A stretch of DNA of 8,396 bases from contig JAMCQQ010000122.1 of the NCBI GenBank assembly GCA_023379515.1, forward strand, positions 1-8,396, given 5' to 3'. The notes beneath the pieces were generated by a model that was given only the letters and a program-made list of their open reading frames with translations, had not been told where the DNA came from and made no database searches. Made by a program: the position numbers and the translations under genes. How positions within the stretch are numbered: position 1 is the stretch's first letter; each line of letters begins with the position of its first letter. The DNA is from Actinomycetota bacterium (GTDB lineage: Bacteria; Actinomycetota; Humimicrobiia; Humimicrobiales; Humimicrobiaceae). Shown here in pieces: positions 5,138 to 8,396 of the stretch.

Positions 5138-6385
5138 TTAATTTGTTGCCGTGGTTCCTGATGTCGTGTCCGTTGTCCCGCTTCCTTCTGTTGTCTGAGC
5201 CTGTAAATCTCCGCCATCAATGAGAACAAGAGTACCAAGCATGGTCACATTGTTGATTTCGAATTGTTTGGAAGATGATACCACAAGCTCGGTAGATCCA
5301 AGGTTGTCAGTATCAAAAATTGAAATTGTAAATCCCATCACATCTATATCTTTTGGTCCGTAACTAACGAAATTTGACCATGGAATAGCAGCCTCGATTA
5401 TATATCCTTTTGCCAGTTTGGTTGATGCAACCTCAACGCCTTTTGGAACTTCGGATGGATAGTAAATATACGCTTCAGCCGGGATTCCTGCAAAGTTTCC
5501 GGGTGAAAGGTCAATTTGCAGGTCATCACCTGAATAAAAAGGAATACTAAAATCACCAGCAAGATCAGTGTCAAAAACTATGGATAGGCTGTCTCCTTTA
5601 TTTATCTGGTTACCTGTAAATGACTGGTTGAACACGTCGTCTGTTACCTGAACTGCCAGATAAAAATTTGCATCATCCCAACTTGTATAATAGATACCGG
5701 AGCAATCCTTTAAATTTGTAAAGTTCTCTTTTTTTATAGTAGGATTCGAAATAGAGGCTTCATCAAAAATTCCCCATTCATTTATGCTGCCATCAATAAT
5801 CGGAGCAGTATAAGCCTTAAAAGCAAAAACGGGTGCTCCGTTTTGGGTCCTGTATTGGGAGCCATCAAGAGCCTCCTGTTTCTTTTTTTCGATATCTATA
5901 CTTCTTGACGTTGTGTCCGTAGATTCATTTTCATATTTAACAGCAAATTTAATCTTATTGGAACTTGAAATGATATTGTCTTTATCATCCACCAGGTTTG
6001 CAACGATTTCATAATCACCAGATTTTTCCGGGTTCCAATTGTACTCATATGGAGGAGAACTGAATGTTTTTATTTCATCCTTACCATTTACAATAAGTTT
6101 TAATTTATAATCAAGACTCTCTATATCTTTGGATTTTATTACAATCGGGACCGTTTCGCTGCTGCTGACCAGATCAAAAATCTGATCATTTGAAGGAGAA
6201 GAGATAAAAATAGAATAAGATACGGATGTTGCATCAGTTTTTGCAGAGCCACCGGAAAAAAAAGGCAGAGGATACCTTGCTTTAAATAACAGGATAAAAA
6301 TTACCGCACTTATTATTATCAATGCAAAAATAATATAAGGGAACCTGTCACCAATGCTTGTATACTTATTGTAATTTTTTTTCAT
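5138..6385 (-). CDS. Membrane-anchored protein with Ig-like and CBM9/DOMON-like domains
   Basis: 415-residue protein. A short basic N-terminus (1-15, rich in Lys, Asn and Tyr) precedes one strongly hydrophobic helix (about 17-34), which reads as an uncleaved anchor or signal-anchor with the rest outside the cytoplasm. An Ig-like beta domain follows (about 57-149; ISSPSNDQIF, YEYNWNPEKSGDYEIVANLVD), like bacterial Big-type folds. A charged linker leads to a domain resembling CBM9 (about 195-390), with the telltale APIIDGSINEWG entry, SWDDANFYLAVQVTDD, DSLSIVFDTD and YIIEAAIPWSNF. CBM9-like domains bind sugars or occur in surface and cytochrome-type proteins; the ligand here is unknown. The tail (396-415) is almost entirely Thr, Ser and Gly and looks like a disordered stalk. 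The start ATG overlaps the EF-G-like stop as ATGA, so the gene is the second cistron of that operon. An AAGGA-like SD lies about 9 nt upstream. It is not an enzyme as far as can be seen. Confidence 0.8.
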   Translation of the reverse strand: MKKNYNKYTSIGDRFPYIIFALIIISAVIFILLFKARYPLPFFSGGSAKTDATSVSYSIFISSPSNDQIFDLVSSSETVPIVIKSKDIESLDYKLKLIVNGKDEIKTFSSPPYEYNWNPEKSGDYEIVANLVDDKDNIISSSNKIKFAVKYENESTDTTSRSIDIEKKKQEALDGSQYRTQNGAPVFAFKAYTAPIIDGSINEWGIFDEASISNPTIKKENFTNLKDCSGIYYTSWDDANFYLAVQVTDDVFNQSFTGNQINKGDSLSIVFDTDLAGDFSIPFYSGDDLQIDLSPGNFAGIPAEAYIYYPSEVPKGVEVASTKLAKGYIIEAAIPWSNFVSYGPKDIDVMGFTISIFDTDNLGSTELVVSSSKQFEINNVTMLGTLVLIDGGDLQAQTTEGSGTTDTTSGTTATN

Positions 6386-8396
6386 TCTTTTTTATCCTTA
6401 TTCCTTTCATCTATCAAAGCTTGAGCTAAATGTGAAGGCAGCTCTTCATAATGAGAAAATTTCTGCTTGAACATACCCCTGCCTTGAGTAATTGATTTTA
6501 AATCTACGGAGTAATTAAAGGCCTCTGATTGGGGTATAGTTGCTTTTATTATCTGGGTTTTGTTTTCAGCCGGGATCATAGTGATGATTTTTCCTCTCTT
6601 TGAGTTGATATCTCCAATTATATCACCCATATATCTTTCAGGAATCGTAATTTCAAGCTCCATTATAGGTTCAAGAATTACAGGTCCGGCCTCGGACATC
6701 CCCTTTTTAAATGCCATAGAAGCTGCCAATTTGAAAGCCATATCAGAAGAATCTACTGTATGGAACGAACCATCGAAGAGATTTACATAAACGTCAACCA
6801 CCGGAAAACCTGCAAGGGTTCCTGCAATGAGTGATTCTCTTATTCCTTTTTCAACACTGGGAATATAATTTTTTGGTATTGCACCACCGAAAATACTGTC
6901 CTCGAATTTAAAGCCTTCACCACTTTTAAGCGGTTTTAATTCAATGAATACATGACCATACTGGCCCCTGCCTCCGGATTGTTTTTTATATTTGTATTCC
7001 GTTTGGGCATCTTTTTTAATGGTTTCCTTGTATGCTACTTCAGGTGTGGACATTTTTACATCTATATCGAATTTTTCCTTAAGATTTTCCTTGACAACCG
7101 AAAGATGGAGATCTCCCATCCCCCATACAATAGTTTGATGTACTTCAAGATTTAATTCGGTTTTAAGGGTTGGGTCCTCTTCAATTATCCTTGACAGGCC
7201 CATACCGATTTTTTCCTCATCACCTTTACTTACAGGTATTATAGCCCTGGGAAGCGTAGGTTCAGGATATATCGTTTTTTCCATTTCAACAGGCTTATCT
7301 GCATTGCAAATTGTATCATCGTTGGATATGTCCATAATCTTTGAAACTGCTGCTATATCCCCGCATGTTGCTTCACTTAAATCTGACTGTTCTTTACCCT
7401 GCAGTGCAAATAAATTGGTGAATTTATGTGAACTCTTCGTTCCCGGCAAATAATAACTGCCATTTGCTTTAATTGTGCCCGAAAAAATTCTGAATATTGA
7501 CAGCTTGCCGATATAAGGGTCGGCCATTGTTTTAAAAACATAAGCAAGAACCGGCCCGTCGCTTGATGGTTTTATTTCTATCTCGGTATTTTTTCCAATT
7601 TCTTTGACTTTCAAAGGTTGGACCTCCTGAGGTGAAGGCATCAGATTATTTATGTAATCCATCAATATATCAATACCGATGTTTTTACCTGAAGATATTG
7701 CAAAAACCGGGATTACCTTGTTGTCCATGACTGCATTTTTAAGTACGCCGCTTATACTGGAAGCTTCAATTTTTTCGCCGTCAAGATATTTATTTAAAAG
7801 ATCATCGTTTGTCTCAACTATTGATTCAACGAGGCTGTTATGATAATTTTCAATCTCTGATTTTTTACTTTCATCAACTGCAGATTTTACTCCCTGAAAT
7901 ACACCATTCTTATACAGATATGATTGGTTCTGCAGTAAATCCATAATACCGTTAAAAGATTCGCCTTCACCTATGGGAATTGTTATCGGAACAAGATTTA
8001 ATCCTGTATTGTTTTTTATTTTTTCGACAGTACCTGAAAAATCCACATTCTCCTGATCCAATTTATTGATTGCAATAAAAGCAGGCTTGGGACTTTGCTT
8101 TAGATGTTCAATTATCTTTTCTGTAGCTGCTTGAATACCTGACTTGGCATCTATTACCACGATAAGCCCGTCGACGACTTTCATGGCAGAGATGGCCTGT
8201 CCGATAAAATCCATATAACCTGGTGCATCTATCAGATTAACTTCATAATTCTTCCATTTATAATTAAGAATGCTTGAACTGATACTGAACCCTCTTCTCA
8301 TCTCAAGAGGACTGAAATCCGAAACGGTATTTTTTGTTTCTGTCTTGCCAAGCCGGTTAATTATTCCGGAATTAAATAAAAAACAATACAGGATTA
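6382..8396 (-). CDS. fusA: EF-G-like translation GTPase (FusA2/EF-G-2 type), 5' end outside the window
   Basis: 670 residues are visible, but the frame stays open to the right edge. The peptide upstream of the Met at 8301 continues as homologous sequence (FNSGIINRLGKTETKNTVSD), so that Met is internal, and the true start with the P-loop lies just beyond 8396. Counting from the first complete codon: switch I region RRGFSISSS (33-41), G3 DAPGY (56-60), G4 NKLD (110-113) and a G5-like SSGKNIGID; then domain II, domain III, domain IV with KKQSGGRGQYGHVF, and domain V with ERYMGDIIGDINSKRGKI. This order is the full EF-G architecture, which drives ribosomal translocation or recycling with GTP. DAPGY replaces the DxPGH histidine of canonical EF-G, as in FusA2/EF-G-2 paralogues whose role is less clear. 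It is therefore probably a second EF-G rather than the essential one; the symbol reflects the family only. It is coupled by a 4-bp overlap to the CBM9-like gene. Confidence 0.92.
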   Translation of the reverse strand, partial: ILYCFLFNSGIINRLGKTETKNTVSDFSPLEMRRGFSISSSILNYKWKNYEVNLIDAPGYMDFIGQAISAMKVVDGLIVVIDAKSGIQAATEKIIEHLKQSPKPAFIAINKLDQENVDFSGTVEKIKNNTGLNLVPITIPIGEGESFNGIMDLLQNQSYLYKNGVFQGVKSAVDESKKSEIENYHNSLVESIVETNDDLLNKYLDGEKIEASSISGVLKNAVMDNKVIPVFAISSGKNIGIDILMDYINNLMPSPQEVQPLKVKEIGKNTEIEIKPSSDGPVLAYVFKTMADPYIGKLSIFRIFSGTIKANGSYYLPGTKSSHKFTNLFALQGKEQSDLSEATCGDIAAVSKIMDISNDDTICNADKPVEMEKTIYPEPTLPRAIIPVSKGDEEKIGMGLSRIIEEDPTLKTELNLEVHQTIVWGMGDLHLSVVKENLKEKFDIDVKMSTPEVAYKETIKKDAQTEYKYKKQSGGRGQYGHVFIELKPLKSGEGFKFEDSIFGGAIPKNYIPSVEKGIRESLIAGTLAGFPVVDVYVNLFDGSFHTVDSSDMAFKLAASMAFKKGMSEAGPVILEPIMELEITIPERYMGDIIGDINSKRGKIITMIPAENKTQIIKATIPQSEAFNYSVDLKSITQGRGMFKQKFSHYEELPSHLAQALIDERNKDKKE

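Noticed and set aside
6560..7155. Plus-strand open frames opposite the EF-G-like gene
   Set aside because: They are antisense to conserved EF-G domains III-V, and their hydrophobic look is a by-product of the opposite frame.
8299..8301. ATG at 8301 (minus strand) as the start of the EF-G-like gene
   Set aside because: Coding homology continues upstream (NSGIINRLG and beyond) to the edge of the window, and a start here would remove the P-loop.

Overview
The window is AT-rich bacterial DNA with short gaps, Shine-Dalgarno (SD) sites ahead of several genes, and a clean change of gene direction near position 5000. The gene set fits an anaerobic, carbohydrate- and one-carbon-using bacterium: a uroporphyrinogen-decarboxylase (URO-D)-type methyltransferase-like protein, a split transketolase, and an EF-G paralogue beside a membrane-anchored CBM9-like protein. 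A low-GC Firmicute or a candidate phylum such as Atribacterota would fit, but no phylogenetic marker here settles it, so this is only a guess.

Left part (1-4916, all plus strand). The window opens in the last 38 codons of a gene that may encode an alpha/beta hydrolase. Next come a nitrilase-superfamily amidohydrolase (227-1027, apparently starting at a non-canonical ATT codon), a complete URO-D-fold protein (1052-2086), and the first 94 codons of a second, different URO-D family member that stops abruptly (2098-2382). A very AT-rich stretch of about 180 bp follows. Then come the two overlapping halves of a split transketolase (2566-3447 and 3431-4384), a gap holding a LacI-type palindrome (4422-4435), and a small metal-binding-type cupin (4557-4916). 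This looks like an accessory catabolic cassette: amide or carbamoyl hydrolysis, possible methyl transfer, pentose-phosphate carbon shuffling and a sugar-binding or isomerase-like cupin. The actual substrate cannot be read from the sequence. Part of the cassette seems to be decaying, given the truncated URO-D gene and the odd nitrilase start.

Right part (5138-8396, all minus strand). Two genes overlap by 4 bp (ATGA), so they are very likely translationally coupled. The upstream gene is an EF-G-like translation GTPase of the FusA2/EF-G-2 type. Its coding frame runs off the right edge of the window, and the first in-frame Met at 8301 is internal, not the start. The downstream gene encodes a protein with one N-terminal membrane helix, an Ig-like domain and a CBM9/DOMON-like beta-sandwich. 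Pairing a ribosomal GTPase with a surface carbohydrate-binding-type protein is the most unexpected feature of the window.

The two parts converge on a 221-bp gap (4917-5137) in which no gene, tRNA or strong GC-rich terminator is visible. No insertion sequence, CRISPR array, tRNA or rRNA was recognised anywhere. No gene-free stretch exceeds 300 bp.
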